Shown here piece after piece: positions 1 through 12,850 of a stretch of 64,000 nucleotides of DNA. Both the position numbers and the translations under genes were made by a program. The stretch is from Orychophragmus violaceus (taxonomy: Eukaryota; Streptophyta; Magnoliopsida; Brassicales; Brassicaceae): the NCBI GenBank assembly GCA_030180135.1, contig CM058230.1, positions 14,261,082-14,325,081 of the forward strand, written 5' to 3'. The notes beneath the pieces were generated by a model. That model did no database searches, was not told where the DNA came from, and was given only the letters and a program-made list of their open reading frames with translations. The stretch's first letter is position 1, and each line of letters opens with the position of its first letter.

Positions 1-2047
1 GAGCAGACGGTTTTCCTTCATGGTGATTTGGAGGAAGAGATTTACATGGTACAACCAGAAGGCTTTATGAAAAAGGGCAAAGAGGATTTATTTTGTCACT
101 TGAAGAAAATCCTTTACGGATTGAAATAAGCACCAAGGCAGTGGTACATGAAGTTTAAGTCGGTTATGGGGGAGAATGGTTATAAGGAGACTACTTCAGA
201 TCATTGTGTGTTCGTGCATGTGTTTGGTGATGATGATTTTATCATCTTGTTGTTGTATGTTGCTGACACGTTGATTGAAGGCAGGAACTTGAGAAGAATT
301 CAAGAATTGGAAAAGAAGCTTAGCAAGTCCTTTGCCATGAAAGATTTGGGTCCAGTGAAACATAGTCTTGGTATAAGAATTGTTCGGGATAGAGGTGAGA
401 AACTGATTCACTTGTCTCATGAGCAATATATTGAGAAGGTACTTCAAAGGTTTCACATGGACAAGTTTAAAGTTGTAAGAACTCCTCTTGCTACACACTT
501 TAGATTAACCGGTTAACAGAGTCCGAGTACAAATACAGAGAATGAAGATATGGGGAGGTTTCCATATGCTTCTGCAGTTTGTAGCTTTATGTATGCTATG
601 GTATGTACACGACCAGATATAGCTCATGCAGTTGGAACAGTTAGTCATTTTCTTTCGAAACCAGGAAGAGAACATTGGAATGTTGTGAAGTGGATTTTGA
701 GATATATTCGAGGGACTTCTAGTTTGAAGCTTACCTTTGGAGGTGATAAGTCATTGCTTGTAAGTTATACAGATGCTGATATGGCTGGGGATGTTGATTC
801 CAGTAAGTCTACTTCGGGTTACTTGGTAACATTTACAGGAGGAGTTGTGGCATGGCAATCAAGGTTACAAAAGTGTTACACTTTCTACCACTGAAGCTGA
901 GTTTATAGCCGCAACGGAAGCTTGTAAGGATTTGTTGTGGATGGAGAATTTTCTTGATGAGATCGGTTTCAAGCAAGAGAAGTATGAGTTTCTTTGTGAT
1001 AGTCAAAGTGCGATTTGTCTCGGGAAGAACTTGACATTTCATTCACGTTCGAAACACATTATCAAAAAGTATCATTGGATACGTGATGTGGTTGCTTTTA
1101 AGTAATGGAACTTGTGAAATTTCATACGGATGATAATAGAGCTGATATGATGACTAAGTCATTGCCGAAATGAAAGCTTGAAGTTTGTCGAGAGGTAAAC
1201 GGTATGACTGTTTCTTCCAACTAGTCGGAGGGGGAATTTGTCGGCATCCTCCTATTGGAGGAAATACTATATATATATATATATATATATATATTATGTT
1301 TGATTGTCTGTGAGTGTCAGACAGACACACGACAAAAAAAAAGAAGAAGAGAGAGAATAGAGGGAGAAGAGAAGAAGAAAAACATAATATATCAGTTTGA
1401 TTCAAGGTTTTGATCGGGCTATCAAAACTATTCTGATCTGGCTAAATTTTTTGGAAAAGCTTCAAGACTCAGTGGTCTTCAGATTCAACAGTGGGTTTTT
1501 AATTTCAATGGTTGTTTTGTTGTAGATCGAAGTTTTAGTGGAACTGTTCTGTTTTGAAGCGACTGAAACCACTGTTGGGTGTTTGGAAAATCAACGGTGG
1601 GATCTTTTCTTCTTGAGCTGAAATTTTGCGGAGGTGTTCTTGACTTGTTTATCTAGAATTTGAACGGTGGAGATTGGATTAAGTGACCGGAATCCTAGTG
1701 AACTTAGAGTCGTTTGAAGCTGCAATTTCTGAGTTTTGTATAGCTCTCTTGTTGATTCTTTGTGTTGGAGATTGCTCTTGTTAAGTCTTACTCTCTGGTG
1801 TTGTTCTGTGGAACAGAGAGGATGTGGTTGTAACTCAATCTATTTGATATAGTGGATTTGAATTGCACTACTATCCTGTGGTTTTTCCTTCTCACATCGA
1901 GGAGGTTTTCCATGTAAAAATTGTCGGGCTCGTTTCTTTGCGTTTTTGAGCTTATTTCTGCCACATTCTATATTTTTTCATAGACTCACACTAGTGCGGA
2001 AAATGATATTCCACTATACCATTGTCGCGTTCGTGTTTTTCCTATCA
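1..2047 (+). mobile_element. Ty1/copia retrotransposon, 3' part (degenerate)
   Basis: The window opens inside the pol gene of a copia element. Positions 1-516 read as copia reverse transcriptase, with the LYGLK-APRQW block broken by a stop (TAA where Gln is expected, at about 127) and the catalytic YVDD written as YVAD. Positions 550-894 continue through the connection region (TRPDIAHAVG) into RNase H (YTDADMAGD). A frameshift near 870 moves the RNase H end (STTEAEFIAA, SKHIIKKYHWIRD) to the frame of 845-1105. A purine-rich tract at 1224-1235 precedes the 3' LTR. The 5' half lies outside the window. The stops and frameshift make this copy unable to encode pol. Confidence 0.93.
1239..2047 (+). 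repeat. 3' LTR of the first copia element
   Basis: The LTR starts TGTCGGCATCC directly after the polypurine tract and ends near ...TTTTTCCTATCACA. It includes a TA dinucleotide run at about 1266-1294. The right end is approximate (2047 or 2049) because the 5' LTR needed for comparison is outside the window. Confidence 0.75.
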
Positions 2048-2049
2048 CA

Positions 2050-3356
2050 CACTCCTGTTTATTAGCCAAAATTTAGAAAAACAATATATTTAGTCTTATA
2101 TGCGTATAAACTATTTGATACTTCTTAACTTCTACATAAATTATAGACATTCCATACTATCTTTTTCTTTGTCAAAGGACAAGCCATACTTCTGTAAATT
2201 AAGTTTATCCATTTGATCACAAATGTCTACAAAAAGTCGTTGAAAGTGAAGCGTTACAATCTCTGTACCACGTGATTCCAATCAAAGAGAGAGACCAAGG
2301 TGTGTTACTCAAAGGCTCAAAGCTAGAATTTTTAGATAGCGTCAATTGGTGGGATAACCTTTAAAGCCAAGTTGCTAAATAATTCATTCTTCTAAAAATA
2401 TTCGAGAGTTTTGGTTGTGTGTTCCCGTTCAAAAATTGAGTGAATGATATTAGACCAGAGGTCTAAATCACGTATAGAAATTAAAAAAGCATTAAGTCTC
2501 TTTTATACTTATAAGAAATCGAATAGGACCACTTCGCTTCTTTTTTCCTTCGTCGACCTTTAGGATTACGATTTATGGCTATCTATCCATCTATCTTAAA
2601 TTTTAGTAAGTTATTTTATTTTTGGTTGAACAAGCAAGTTAATCAAACTTTATTGAGGCCATTAGACAATTTTATAGTGATGTTGATTAAATGACGTAGT
2701 TTACTCTTATATAATGCAAATAACAATTTAATCACCTTCGTATTAAGGAGACTTGACTTCAAAAATAAATTTAATATGTCATATGTTTAATTTTATAAGA
2801 TGATATGATTAAAATGCGATAAATAGTTTTTACTTTCTAAGCAATAGCAAAAAGTACTTCAAAAAAATATTATTCATCACAGTATATTAAATAAGCATAA
2901 GTATGTATAATACTTGAAAAACAAACAAACTAAAACAAATAATTGGACAGATGGAGTAGCACTATACAGATAAAAAATTGTTCTTATACATCAAAATGTG
3001 CATTTAATTTAGTTTTTCTTTAATATTGTAGAAGTTACAGATCTTAGATTCATAATCTCCTATGAATCTAAAATCAATCTTTAGATATTCAGATTAAATA
3101 ATATATTTTGTATCACTAAGAATTTGAATTTAGGACACAAAAAATCAACTCTTTTGTACTTATACTATTAGGCTAGCATTTATTTGAGTTAGTTGTTGGC
3201 CAAGAGATTAATTAAGGTTTCATCCTAGCTTTTTTTTTGTTTTGTTTTTTGACAAAACACCCTAGTTTCAATATTTCATTTTCCGGAAAATTCAATATCT
3301 TTTAGCTGTGAATGCAAACTTCTCAAAAGTGTAATTTATAAATTAATGACTATGCG
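2050..3356. other. AT-rich intergenic DNA, no gene seen
   Basis: No convincing reading frame, RNA gene or element end is visible here. The composition is AT-rich with short A and T runs, as expected for plant intergenic sequence. Confidence 0.5.
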
Positions 3357-3359
3357 TTA

Positions 3360-3935
3360 GGGCATCTCCAACTCTACTCCATTTCTCACTCCAAAATGGG
3401 ATTTGAAGTAAAATCCTCTCCAACCCCACTCCATTTTCCACTCCAAAATGGAGTAATGGGTGAGATTACTCCATATTTGGAGTAACTCCATTTTTCACTC
3501 CATTTTGGAGTGGAACTTTTTTATTTACAAAATAATCCTTTTGGGTATTAAATTTTTTAAAATTTCTATATTTTATGAATATAATAATAAATACTATTAA
3601 AAATATATGTTTATATTGTTTAGTGACAGTTATAAATATTTTTTAACATTATAAAATAAAATTTTATTATTTTTAATACTTTTTATTATTCATAAAAATT
3701 ATAAAATGGAATTATTTTATAAATTATACAAAAATTTACGAAAAAATAAAATATATAGGGGTCAATTTGTAAATTTTATAATTAAAATGTACAAAAAGCA
3801 AAATATAAAAGAATCTATATAGAATATTCTATTTATGAAGTAAAAAATGGAGTAATACATTGGAGCAAAACACTACTCCATTTTAAAGTGACTCCATTTT
3901 GAAGTAAAAAATGGAGTTATACATTGGAGATGGTC
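3360..3935. mobile_element. Tourist/Harbinger-type MITE
   Basis: The 576-bp segment begins GGGCATCTCCAAC and ends as the imperfect inverse (ATTGGAGATGGTC), flanked on both sides by TTA (3357-3359 and 3936-3938), the duplication typical of PIF/Harbinger elements. Just inside each end are repeats of a CTCCATTTT / AAAATGGAG motif facing each other, so the ends can fold on themselves. The centre is very AT-rich and has no ORF, so the copy depends on another element's transposase. Confidence 0.85.
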
Positions 3936-4191
3936 TTAAGATCGGTAGATCTTTTAATTAATGATAGATATATACATTAAAAAGATGACAGAAACCATAA
4001 GCAATATGTCATGTTAACATGCCATTATATAGTTACGACTTTAATATGCAAAATCGCAATTATATCATTGCTTTTCTCCCGTTGACAAAAAAAAAAATCA
4101 TTGCTTTTCTCCCACACTCTAAATTATTCTATTTTCCAACATATAGTTTTCTCTCGTAAACGAAAGAACGAGTGGAACCCTTTTTTTTTGG

Positions 4192-4198
4192 AAAAAAA
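4192..4198 (-). terminator. Pol III terminator of tRNA-Leu
   Basis: On the minus strand a run of seven T follows the 3' end of the tRNA gene by six bases, a normal RNA polymerase III stop signal. Confidence 0.75.
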
Positions 4199-4204
4199 TG
4201 TATA

Positions 4205-4284
<80 letters not shown>
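4205..4284 (-). tRNA. tRNA-Leu(UAG)
   Basis: On the minus strand the gene starts GACAGTTTGGCCGAGTGG and ends CACAGCTGTC plus discriminator A. The acceptor stem pairs over 7 bp with one G-T. The A-box (TGGCCGAGTGG) and B-box (GGTTCAAATCC) are intact. The anticodon stem CCAGA/TCTGG closes the loop TTTAGGC, giving anticodon UAG, which reads CUA codons. The long variable arm expected of a class II tRNA is present. The 80-base length has no intron and no encoded CCA, as in plant nuclear genes. CAA triplets just upstream resemble the plant tRNA initiation motif. Confidence 0.97.
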
Positions 4285-4286
<2 letters not shown>

Positions 4287-4439
4287 GTTGTGCACCGAGT
4301 GGAACTTGATTTATATTGATTTATCTCTATCTGATTAGCTGTCGATTATTTACTTTTTAGTAGTATCATTTCTATATTGCCACTTAAAGATCATGCGAGA
4401 GAATGTTAACCACATAGGAGGAAGGGTGGTCTTCTCTCT

Positions 4440-4910
4440 ATTTTTAGAGAGATAAATTTCTCTGAGTTTCTTTTTCTTCCCTCTTCACAGATCTCTATTT
4501 TTCAGAGGGAAAGATGAAATCTCAGATTAAGCTACTGTTTTCTTTGTGTATGATATTCTCTTTGTTTTGTTTGTTCAATTTCGTGTTTTAATAACTTTGC
4601 TGCCATACTCCTCTCATCGTCGATCTCCACATTTGTTGGTTTCTTATCCGGCGATGCTGCAGACGGACAGCTCGTGGTGATGGTTGCGCAAATCGACGGC
4701 AGAGCTGTAGAGTTCGGTTACTCCGGTGACGCCTGCGTTTGCCCTTTTACTACACGTGGCGTACACGTGGCTTTCATGCCGCATTCATGGTCTCGTCCTT
4801 ATCTACTGATGGGTCTTGTGGGCTTTGAATGTTTTGTAATTGGGCTGAATTGTCATCACGTTTGTAACCTTTACGGCTTTTATATCTATAAACTCTCTCG
4901 TTGACAGTGT
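4440..4910 (+). other. Possible short transcribed unit or gene relic, unidentified
   Basis: A pyrimidine-rich, leader-like stretch (4430-4512) is followed at 4514 by a 25-codon frame with a hydrophobic, signal-peptide-like product that stops at 4589-4591. A second frame at 4674-4904 (76 codons) lies in a GC-richer patch. I recognise neither product. It could be the remains of a small secreted-protein gene, or chance frames upstream of the TCP11 gene. I cannot support a function. Confidence 0.2.
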
Positions 4911-5348
4911 TAAAAAAAGATCATGCGAGAATGTGGGTAAAAAATAATAATATTACTATTTATATTCCCCTACATTTATGATTAGTTGCTAGAAAAAGTA
5001 ATCAAAATCATATCGGGAGAGTAGGTAGCGTCACGAAATACTACGACAACAAAAGGATATTATCGTCCATTTATAGTCAAATAAACACGGTTAGGTTCTT
5101 CGCTGACGTGTCGAGTTCTCAGATAACCTTTGAACGCTTAAGTTTCGATCCACAAGGCATCGCTTTATGACCAAACAGCCTCTCTTTTTTTCCCTTTCTT
5201 ATTAAAACCAAACTGGATTTCTTTTTATGCCAGAAAGAAAGAAAAAACACAAAGCAACTCCAATTCTTATTCTTCCCTGGAAACCACTTTTAGTTGTTGA
5301 AATCCATTGGATTTCTGATCGAGATCGTTTACTGATTTGATCGAGACG

Positions 5349-8300
5349 ATGGAGAAAGATCGAGGAGAACCGATCGCTCTTGAAATCGCCATGGAGAATC
5401 CTCCGACGGTGATTAGAGTTCCTCGGAGGATTCGAGAGAGGCTTTTGCCTGACTGTAGTAAGAAGACAGTATCTTCTGTTCAAGATATTGAAGACAAGCT
5501 TCTCCATGCCCATCTTCGTAGACAGGTTCTTCACTTTTGTGTTTATTACCCGATTTAGTTAAGCCCTGAAATGATCAAGTCTTTTGATTCTCTCTAAAAT
5601 TTCCTTTTAAATTTGCAAAAGTTTTTGTCTTTTCGTTTGAAATCTGTGTGTACGTGCAGCAATTTTATCACAACGTATCGAGAAAGGCTCGTGCGAAACC
5701 GAGAAGCCCATCACGATCGTCCGATGAAAAGCTTGGCCAACGAATCGAGGCTAGACTCCTTGCCGCTGAACAGAAAAGGTAACTTTAAAGTCTCAGTCTT
5801 TCACTCATCTCTCTGTTTCTCACTCTCTGCAATAGATTGATTGTTCTCAATATTACAGATTGGAGATTCTTGCTAAAGCACAGACACGTCTAGCGAAATT
5901 GGATGAGTTAAGACAAGCAGCGAAAACAAGCGTGGAGATTCGGTCTGAGAGGGAACGCGTGAAGCTTGGAACACAAGTGGAGTCTCGTGTCCAAAAGGCT
6001 GAAGCCAATAGAATGAGGATTCTCAAGGCTTCCCATCAGAAAAGGGCGTCAGCGAAAGAGAGAACATCTCAGTCGATGATGAGGAGGATTGCGAGAGAGA
6101 GCAAGTACAAGGAGCGAGTCCGTGCTTCGATCAATCAGAAACGTGTAGCTGCTGAGAAGAAACGGCTTGGGTTGCTTGAAGCTGAGAAGAAGAAAGCACG
6201 TGCTCGTGTCCAGCAAGTACGCCACGTTGCCAACTCTGTTTCGAATCAGCGTGAGATGGAGAGAAGTAAAATGAGGGACAAACTTGAAGACAAATTGCAA
6301 AGGGTAATATATATTTAGACACAAGCATTGATCTTTGGTTTCTCTTGTTTTTGATCTTATGTTTTTGGTGTTTGACAATTCAGGCAAAGAGACATAGATC
6401 AGAGTTTCTTCGTCAGAGAAGGAGACAGCGTGATTCGATTAGTCTCTATTGCGATATGATGCAGGAAGATGCTGATCTTCTCTCTAGAAAGCTGTCAAGG
6501 TACTCGATTCTCATTTTGTTTAATGGCTTCTCTGAAGAGTTGTGTTTTACAGCTTGTGTTCTTGTTTAGGTGCTGGAGGTGCTTTGTGAGGCAGAAGAGG
6601 ACAACCTTGGACTTGGCTAAAGATTATGATGGTTTGAAGATTAGCGAGTCACTGCCATTTGAGCAGCTTGCAGTGCTACTCGAATCGCCTGTTACTCTTA
6701 GAGCTGTTAAATCTTTGCTTGATCGTCTTGAAGTTCGCTTAGAAGCCTCTAAGAATGTTACCGCTGCTTCTCAACCGTCCATATTGGATAACATTGATCA
6801 CCTTCTTAGAAGAGTTGCCACCCCAAGGAGAAAGGTTACGCCAAGTACTATGAGGATCAGAAAAGGAAAGAAAGTTTCTCCCGCTAGGAGTGTGGCTGGG
6901 ACATCTGTGAAGATGTCGAGGTATCCTGTCAGAGTTGTTCTTTCGGCCTTTATGATACTAGGCCATCCAGACGCTGTATTTAACGGTCAAGGTGATCAAG
7001 AGGCTACTCTAAAGGACTCAGCAAAAGGGTTCGTGAGGGAGTTTAAGTTATTGATAAAAGTTATTCAAGAAGGTCCTCTTAAGTTGTCTGTTGGAGAATC
7101 AATACTTCGGACCATGAGATCTCAGTTGGATTTATTTGACAAGGCATGGTGCTCCTTTTTGAATTCCTTTGTGATTTGGAAAGTTAAGGATGCTCGGTTG
7201 TTGGAAGATGACCTGGTAAGAGCAGCTTGTCAGCTTGAGCTTTCCATGATTCAGAAATGCAAGATAACTCCAGAAGGTGGTGATACTATGCTCAGTAATG
7301 ATCTGAAAGCAATTCAGATGCAGGTTTGTTTACTCAACTCTCTGTTATTTTCCTTTTAATCTTCAGCAGCCCTATGATAATAAATACCGTTGTTAGGTAA
7401 CACAAGATCAAGAACTTCTAACAGAAAAAGTACGGCACTTGAGTGGAAATGCAGGAGTCGAGCGCATGGAAAGTGCCTTGTCGGAAACACGATCAACGTA
7501 CTTTCAGGCCAAGGAGGATGGAAGTCCTATGGCTCATCAGCTCGCATGTTTCTTTTCTCCAAGTCCAGCTTCATCTCCAGTTCAGCCTGTGTCTAGTTCA
7601 AGCAGCAGAAATAAAGATAGTGCAGGTGTTGGAGGATCAAAACCTGTTGTTCGTTCTTTATTTAAGGATAGTACTCCACCCTCATCGGGGAGCTCTAAAG
7701 CCAGTACTGTAGACGAGGTTTCAAAAGAGAATGAGTTGATTGTCAACGAGCTCCTGCACGATTGGAATTTCAAGTTTCCGGGTGGTTCCAGTGTCAAGGA
7801 TGAAGAGGACAATCTTAAGGTTTGTTTTCTGTGCATTAGATCAAGTACTTTTGCCATTGTTTTTATTTCAACAAGTATCTGGCTTCTGCAGTTCTGCAAA
7901 TTGTTGTTGGAACTCTTACGAAATTCGGTGATAGGAAACGTAATTACAAGGTTTTCAGCATTGATGTTTATATTTTCGTTGCAGAGAAAGGTAAAGGAGA
8001 CTATGGAGAAAGCTTTCTGGGATAGTGTCATGGGATCAATGAAACTGGAGGAGCCGGACTATAGTTGCATCTCTAACCTTATGAGAGAAGTGAGGGACGA
8101 ACTTTGCCAAATGGTGCCAGATACCTGGAAACTAGAAATAACTGACACTATTGATATGGACCTCCTCACACAGGTTTGCCTCATCTCGTCTGGTCCTATA
8201 TTTAGGTTTTTAAAACAGTTATGGTTCTCACTTCTTATTTTATTGGCAGTTGCTTAACTCCGGCACGTTGGATACCGATTACCTTGGAAAGATGCTTGAG

Positions 8301-9722
8301 TTTGCGTTGGCTACTTTGCGGAAACTCTCGGCCCCAGCTAATGACCGTGAAAATGAAAGCACCCACCAGAATTTACTCGAGGAACTTCACAGGATGTGTC
8401 AAGCTGAAGATGAGTCTGGTAACCTCCGCGCAGTTGCAATAGTCAAGGGGATCCGCTTCATTCTTGAGCAGATTCAGGTCTGTATCCACAAGCTTTTTTC
8501 TCTTCATCAACATTGGCTTTGGAAAGTGAAAACAAACAAAAATTGTCTTGCTTGTCCACTAATGAGTTTCTTCATATTTTCATTGTTATATTCAACAGGA
8601 ACTTAAGCGAGAGATAGGCCTTGGGCGCCTAACAATGATGAAACCTTTCTTGAAAGGGCCAGCAGGCTTTGATTACCTTACACAAGCTTTTGAAAAGCGT
8701 TATGGACCTTCCACTCAAGCCAACGATTCACTACCAGCGACACAGAGGTGGATATCAACTCTTCTGTCTTGCAAAGACGAATGGGAAGAGTACACCAATA
8801 CGCTCTCAGCCTTGAATGTTGTTGAGAGATCCTCCATGGGAATTTCTCTCAAAACGGGTGGAAGCTTTCTATCCCCAGCGAATACCGTGTCACAATCAAC
8901 TGTTACAGACACTGCAGGTTTTTTCTTGCTGCCTTGATTGAAGAATCAACTCTTTAAATGCATTCATCTTTTAGGTTATAGAACTTATGTTTACATATGC
9001 TTTGGTTCAGAAGGCCAGTTGTCAGAATGCAAGGGGGAAAGAGTTGATTTGACCGCGAGGCTCGGATTGTTGAAGCTGGTAAGTCAGGTATCTGGTTTAA
9101 CTCTACAAGTTTTACCAGAAACTTTTCTGCTCAACCTCTCTCGCTTGAGGGGTATTCAAGCTGAAATACAGAAGATAACTGTAGTAACCACAAGGTATGA
9201 ATGATGGTTATATATGTTGAAACTTATTATAGAAATTAGAGAAACTCTTTACCTGAAAAAGGATTTGTGAAACGCAGCGTGCTCATTTGGCGACAAATGC
9301 TAGCGAGTGAGAGAATGGTGAAGAGCGAAAGCGAAACAGAAAGCATGACAAAGAAGCTGTTGGATCTGTTAGATGGGAAGGAGGAAGCAGGATTGATGGA
9401 GATTGTTGAGACAACAATGAGTGAAGAAGGAGAAGAGAAGAAGAATATGATGAGAGGATTACTGGGGAAGAGTTTGGAAGAAGGTAACACAGTGTATGAG
9501 AGAGTTACAGATTGTATATACAAAGCATTGAGAGGAGTTTTATTGGCTGGGAATGGAGAAAATGGGAAGAGATTGGTGGAAAGAGAGATGAAGAAAGTTG
9601 GAGTAGGAGGAAGCAGTGGTTTGAAAGAGAGGGTTTTAGAGACAGGTCGAGTTCTTGGGGTCGTGGCTTGTGTGTCGGTCAGAGTTCATGGTCCATGGTT
9701 GACTCAGCTCATGCAGCAGTAA
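5349..9722 (+). CDS. TCP11-domain (T-complex protein 11-like) protein, 11 exons
   Basis: The exons are 5349-5525, 5660-5778, 5859-6303, 6384-6499, 6570-7323, 7397-7819, 7985-8173, 8250-8477, 8599-8917, 9011-9194 and 9278-9722. All junctions are GT-AG, phases join without a stop, and the product is 1132 residues. The first ATG in frame begins MEKDRGEP. Residues ~60-290 are an Arg/Lys/Glu-rich helical, coiled-coil-like region. A Ser/Pro linker (~570-640) precedes the C-terminal TCP11 domain, which ends ...VHGPWLTQLMQQ. Length and exon order fit the Arabidopsis protein I recall as AT1G22930. In animals TCP11 is linked to cAMP signalling in sperm, but the plant role is unclear. There are no lesions. 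It shares its strand and order with the dead TH1 gene downstream, as in Arabidopsis. Confidence 0.93.
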
Positions 9723-10454
9723 CATTGAAGCACCACTCGGGTAACTTGTATAGCTATTTGTATATATCTATAATTATGATTACACGTGTAATGTAGTAAT
9801 AAGCTGGTTTATGATTTGATTATGATGCAATAACGCATATATGCTGATTTGTAAAACAAAGACGGCTTTGCTCTTCTTCTTCTTCTTAGCTTTTACTCTG
9901 TAGCGTGTGTAGTGTACGAATGAATAAAGTGGTCGAATAGCTTGTTAATCGTGTGATTATAGTCTGAAACGTTGTATATATGGGCAGTTTAATATCAATT
10001 ATAAAAGCTTGCTTTCAAATTTGATGTATTCTTGTATCTTTTGATTTATCCTCCTTTTTCGTGGGACAGAAAAAGGTGTGAGCATTTTGGGTCGGATATT
10101 TCAATCTTTTCCAACACATCTGTATCAACATTGAAATTATTTATTTGGATAGTGAATTTTTGTATATGGATAAGGGTCAGATAGTTACCCAAAATATATG
10201 ATTGGTGTCCGCTATTATCTAATTCTTTCTTAGATAATAATAATCGTTGAGATGACAAAAGTAATTGTTTCGTCGGCACAGCATGACCGGTACAGTGGCC
10301 TAAACTGAAAAAAAGAAAGTGGGCAAAGAGAAACGAGAGAGAAAAAAGGTTTTACTGTTTTATCTGTTCTTTTTCACGTTTTTTCAGCATCTTACTACTA
10401 AAAGATTATGAAAATTGATGGAATTTCCAAATGTAAACATTTAAAAAATAATTA
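9723..10454. other. 3' flank of the TCP11 gene, intergenic
   Basis: This holds the likely 3' UTR of the TCP11 gene (AATAAA-like signal near 9923) and then AT-rich sequence with no recognisable gene. Confidence 0.4.
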
Positions 10455-10472
10455 TTTTACAAAAAAGCAACT

Positions 10473-11328
10473 CTTTTTTTTTTTTGTCAACAACTTCGAT
10501 TAATGGGTCAAAACCTTTTAAGGTACAAACGGACCGAAACCCTACAAAGAAAAAACCAATAGGAGCCCACGAAGCCCAAACAGAGCCCAAATCAGTAGAT
10601 AGGAATACGCGCGTCGAGCTCTGGCAACGCGGATGAACACGTGTCAGCGAGGGAAGCATCGCCGGAGACATGTCGCATGCACGGAGGAAAGCGCCACGAC
10701 ACCGAACCGGACCAATTCTTTGCAGGAGCCGAGGAGCGTTTGCCGATCATGCATCTCCCGAAGCCACCGGACGAACACCTGCAAGCAAAGAAGAATCGTC
10801 AACGAAAAAGCCGCCCGAAACGAGCGAAGCCAAGGAGGCGCCGATGCGGATGGGATTAAGAAACCCATCGGACCACCAATTGCTTGTCTTCTAAAACTGG
10901 TGAACAACGACGATATTAATCCTCAAGAGTCGAGCGATCGGAAGCTTAACGGAGACTATTCAGGTGCAGATACGGCGAGAAGAGAGAGAAAGGGAGAGCG
11001 ATCGTCATCGACCGAAGCCGGGAAGAGACCGGCAAGCCGGTAAGGTCCGATAACAGACTAAGATTAGCCTGCCCAAGTATCGAAATCGGACTTATTGGGC
11101 AAAAGCCTGAAGCAAAACCAATCCGATCAATCCACCGGAAACAAGGAAACAGCCGGGAAGAAACCAAATCAACCCCGATCGGAAACACAAGCACAACAAA
11201 ACGAAGAAAAAAGGAGAAAGCCGCTAGAACCTCGCCGAAGATCCCTCGTGGAAGATGTAATCGGAGAACGAGGGCCGAGAGAGAAACCTCTCTCTAAAAC
11301 ATAGAGAGAGAGCGGCCTTATTCGACAT
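10473..11328 (-). mobile_element. Non-coding ~0.9 kb retroposon, copy A (Sadhu-like)
   Basis: The GC-rich block ends on the minus strand in GTTGACAAAAAA (poly-T at 10474-10485 on plus) and is bracketed by an 18-bp duplication, TTTTACAAAAAAGCAACT at 10455-10472 against TTTTACATAAAAGCAACT at 11329-11346 (one mismatch). Poly(A) tail plus long duplication means target-primed reverse transcription. It begins with a CTCTCTC-rich leader and has only short open frames, none like ORF1 or reverse transcriptase. It is clearly related to copy B at 22051-22961. Size, poly(A) and lack of coding fit the Arabidopsis Sadhu retroposons. That name is my inference. Confidence 0.85.
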
Positions 11329-11441
11329 TTTTACATAAAAGCAACTAAGCAAGCATAAAAGTCAATCAAAGTCAACTAAATATTTGTTCATGGGGAATTA
11401 AATAAAAATTAAAAATAGAGAAAATAAAGAAAGGGACGAAA

Positions 11442-11790
11442 ATGCATAGCTTAGGAGAAATTCGGAGTTGGTCGGTGAGTTGGAAAAGCACGACGAAGAG
11501 ACGGCGTCTATGATGACGACGAATATCATCAGAAAGAATGCACAAGTCTTGACTGTTGCGGGATCGGATTCTGGCGTCAGAGTAAGAATTGAAGCCGACC
11601 TCAAAGTCTGCGCTACTGGCAATGTATATTGCGCTTCCATCATAACCGCGGTCACAGCTCAGAACACTTGAGGTGTTCAATCTGTTCATGTTCTCCCTCC
11701 ATAATTCGTCTCCAAGCAGCTTAAATCAGTCTTCTCTCACTTCGAATTCGATCAATTTCAGAGGAGCGCAATTTGCATGTCAAAAATTGG
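11442..11790 (+). pseudogene. TH1: TH1 pseudogene, 5' part (HMP-phosphate kinase domain)
   Basis: From an ATG at 11442 the sequence follows the N-terminus of plant TH1, the bifunctional enzyme that phosphorylates HMP-P and then couples it to the thiazole phosphate to make thiamine phosphate in plastids. A shift near 11490-11500 moves the frame; then QVLTVAGSDSG, ADLKVC and ASIITAVTAQNT are clear, followed by a stop at 11669. The glycine-rich substrate loop after AGSDSG is altered (Val-Arg-Val-Arg where Gly/Ala are expected). Similarity fades by ~11790, before the rest of the kinase domain. The other end of the gene is at 18172-18940. It lies just downstream of TCP11, TH1's ancestral position. 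Confidence 0.85.
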
Positions 11791-11795
11791 AGTTT

Positions 11796-12162
11796 TTTTT
11801 TTCATCAGGCCGGCTCTAAACTGTTCTAACTGATTTTTGGATTTGACTTGAGCACTGCAGTATATGTATGATGATCCAAAAGTAAACAAAAATAATATCA
11901 CCACATTTCTAAAGATTATAAACATATAAATACAAAATAAGAAACTCTTGATTTAGATAGTAGACATGAGTCCTTATGGTTTTCCCTACCACCCGAGTTT
12001 CCCTTCTTCCCTTTTTCTCCATGTCTTCTTGTGGGGCTTTTCAGTTCTCAAATTTCTTAGGGGCATTCCTTATAAGTGTGCTTTAAGGTGCCAATATGTC
12101 TCCTTCCATGTATTATGAGTCCATCACAACAAATAAACCTGTTCCAGCAAATCAAGAATTAA
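11796..12162. other. Intergenic, no gene seen
   Basis: AT-rich sequence between the TH1 5' fragment and a GC-richer repeat-like block. I see no coding or RNA feature. Confidence 0.4.
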
Positions 12163-12850
12163 ATAGCCATCATCGGCTGTTGGCATCACCGTCGGAGAGT
12201 CGCGACGGCTCACCTCCTCCTTTTTCTTTTGATTTGTTTTTAGTCTTTTCTCGTTTTGCGGTGATCCCTCATCTATGTTTCCTTATGTTTTCGGCGGTGT
12301 CCCACAGTTCTAGCAGTCTTCTTATGCGCTTCCGATAACCGATGTTGCGGCGAACAGTGTCAGGCGTTGAGGTAGGCTCTCGTCTCTACCTCTCTGATGT
12401 TGATATCGCCGATGTGTTGTGCTGATCCGTTGGTTCTAGTGGTCTGAGGAGTGGTCTTCGCTAGTGTTGGTGCTTCTCCGATCTATTGCAGGTTCGAGGT
12501 TTCATTTGGCCTCTCTGATCCGGTTGGATTTGTGTTTCTCTGGATTTGTCGCCATCAAAGGGGTATAAACTAAATGTGGGATCCATGGTTTATTTTGGCT
12601 TGGTTTGGGTTATTTTTATTGGTTAGCTTTGTAGTTTTGACTCTTATAGGTCATCTTGGTTATCCAAATTGACGGATAACTACATAGCTAGTTGTGTATG
12701 CCGGGTTTGGTTTCTTTGTCATTGCAGCTTTTGTTCGGTCGTAGCTTTTCGATCGGTGGTTATCCTATTTCTCCTGGGTTTCTCAGAGTTTTCTCTTTCT
12801 CAAGCTTGGATTTTGAAAGTTTGTCAATCCTATATATCAATCTGATTTGA
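12163..12850 (+). mobile_element. Possible retroposon relic, non-coding
   Basis: A GC-richer, pyrimidine-biased block, unlike its AT-rich surroundings, resembles in texture the retroposons at 10473 and 22051 (CGGCGGT, CTCCTCC and TTTTGCGG words, and a T/G-rich second half). I could not find a clear poly(A) tail or target duplication, and no reading frame is convincing. A degraded retroposon is the best guess. Confidence 0.35.

Noticed and set aside
4674..4904. 76-codon frame upstream of TCP11 as a gene
   Set aside because: Start is weak, no family recognised; kept only as a low-confidence region.
10633..11043. 136-codon and other frames in retroposon copies A and B
   Set aside because: They overlap on both strands and are not conserved between the two copies.
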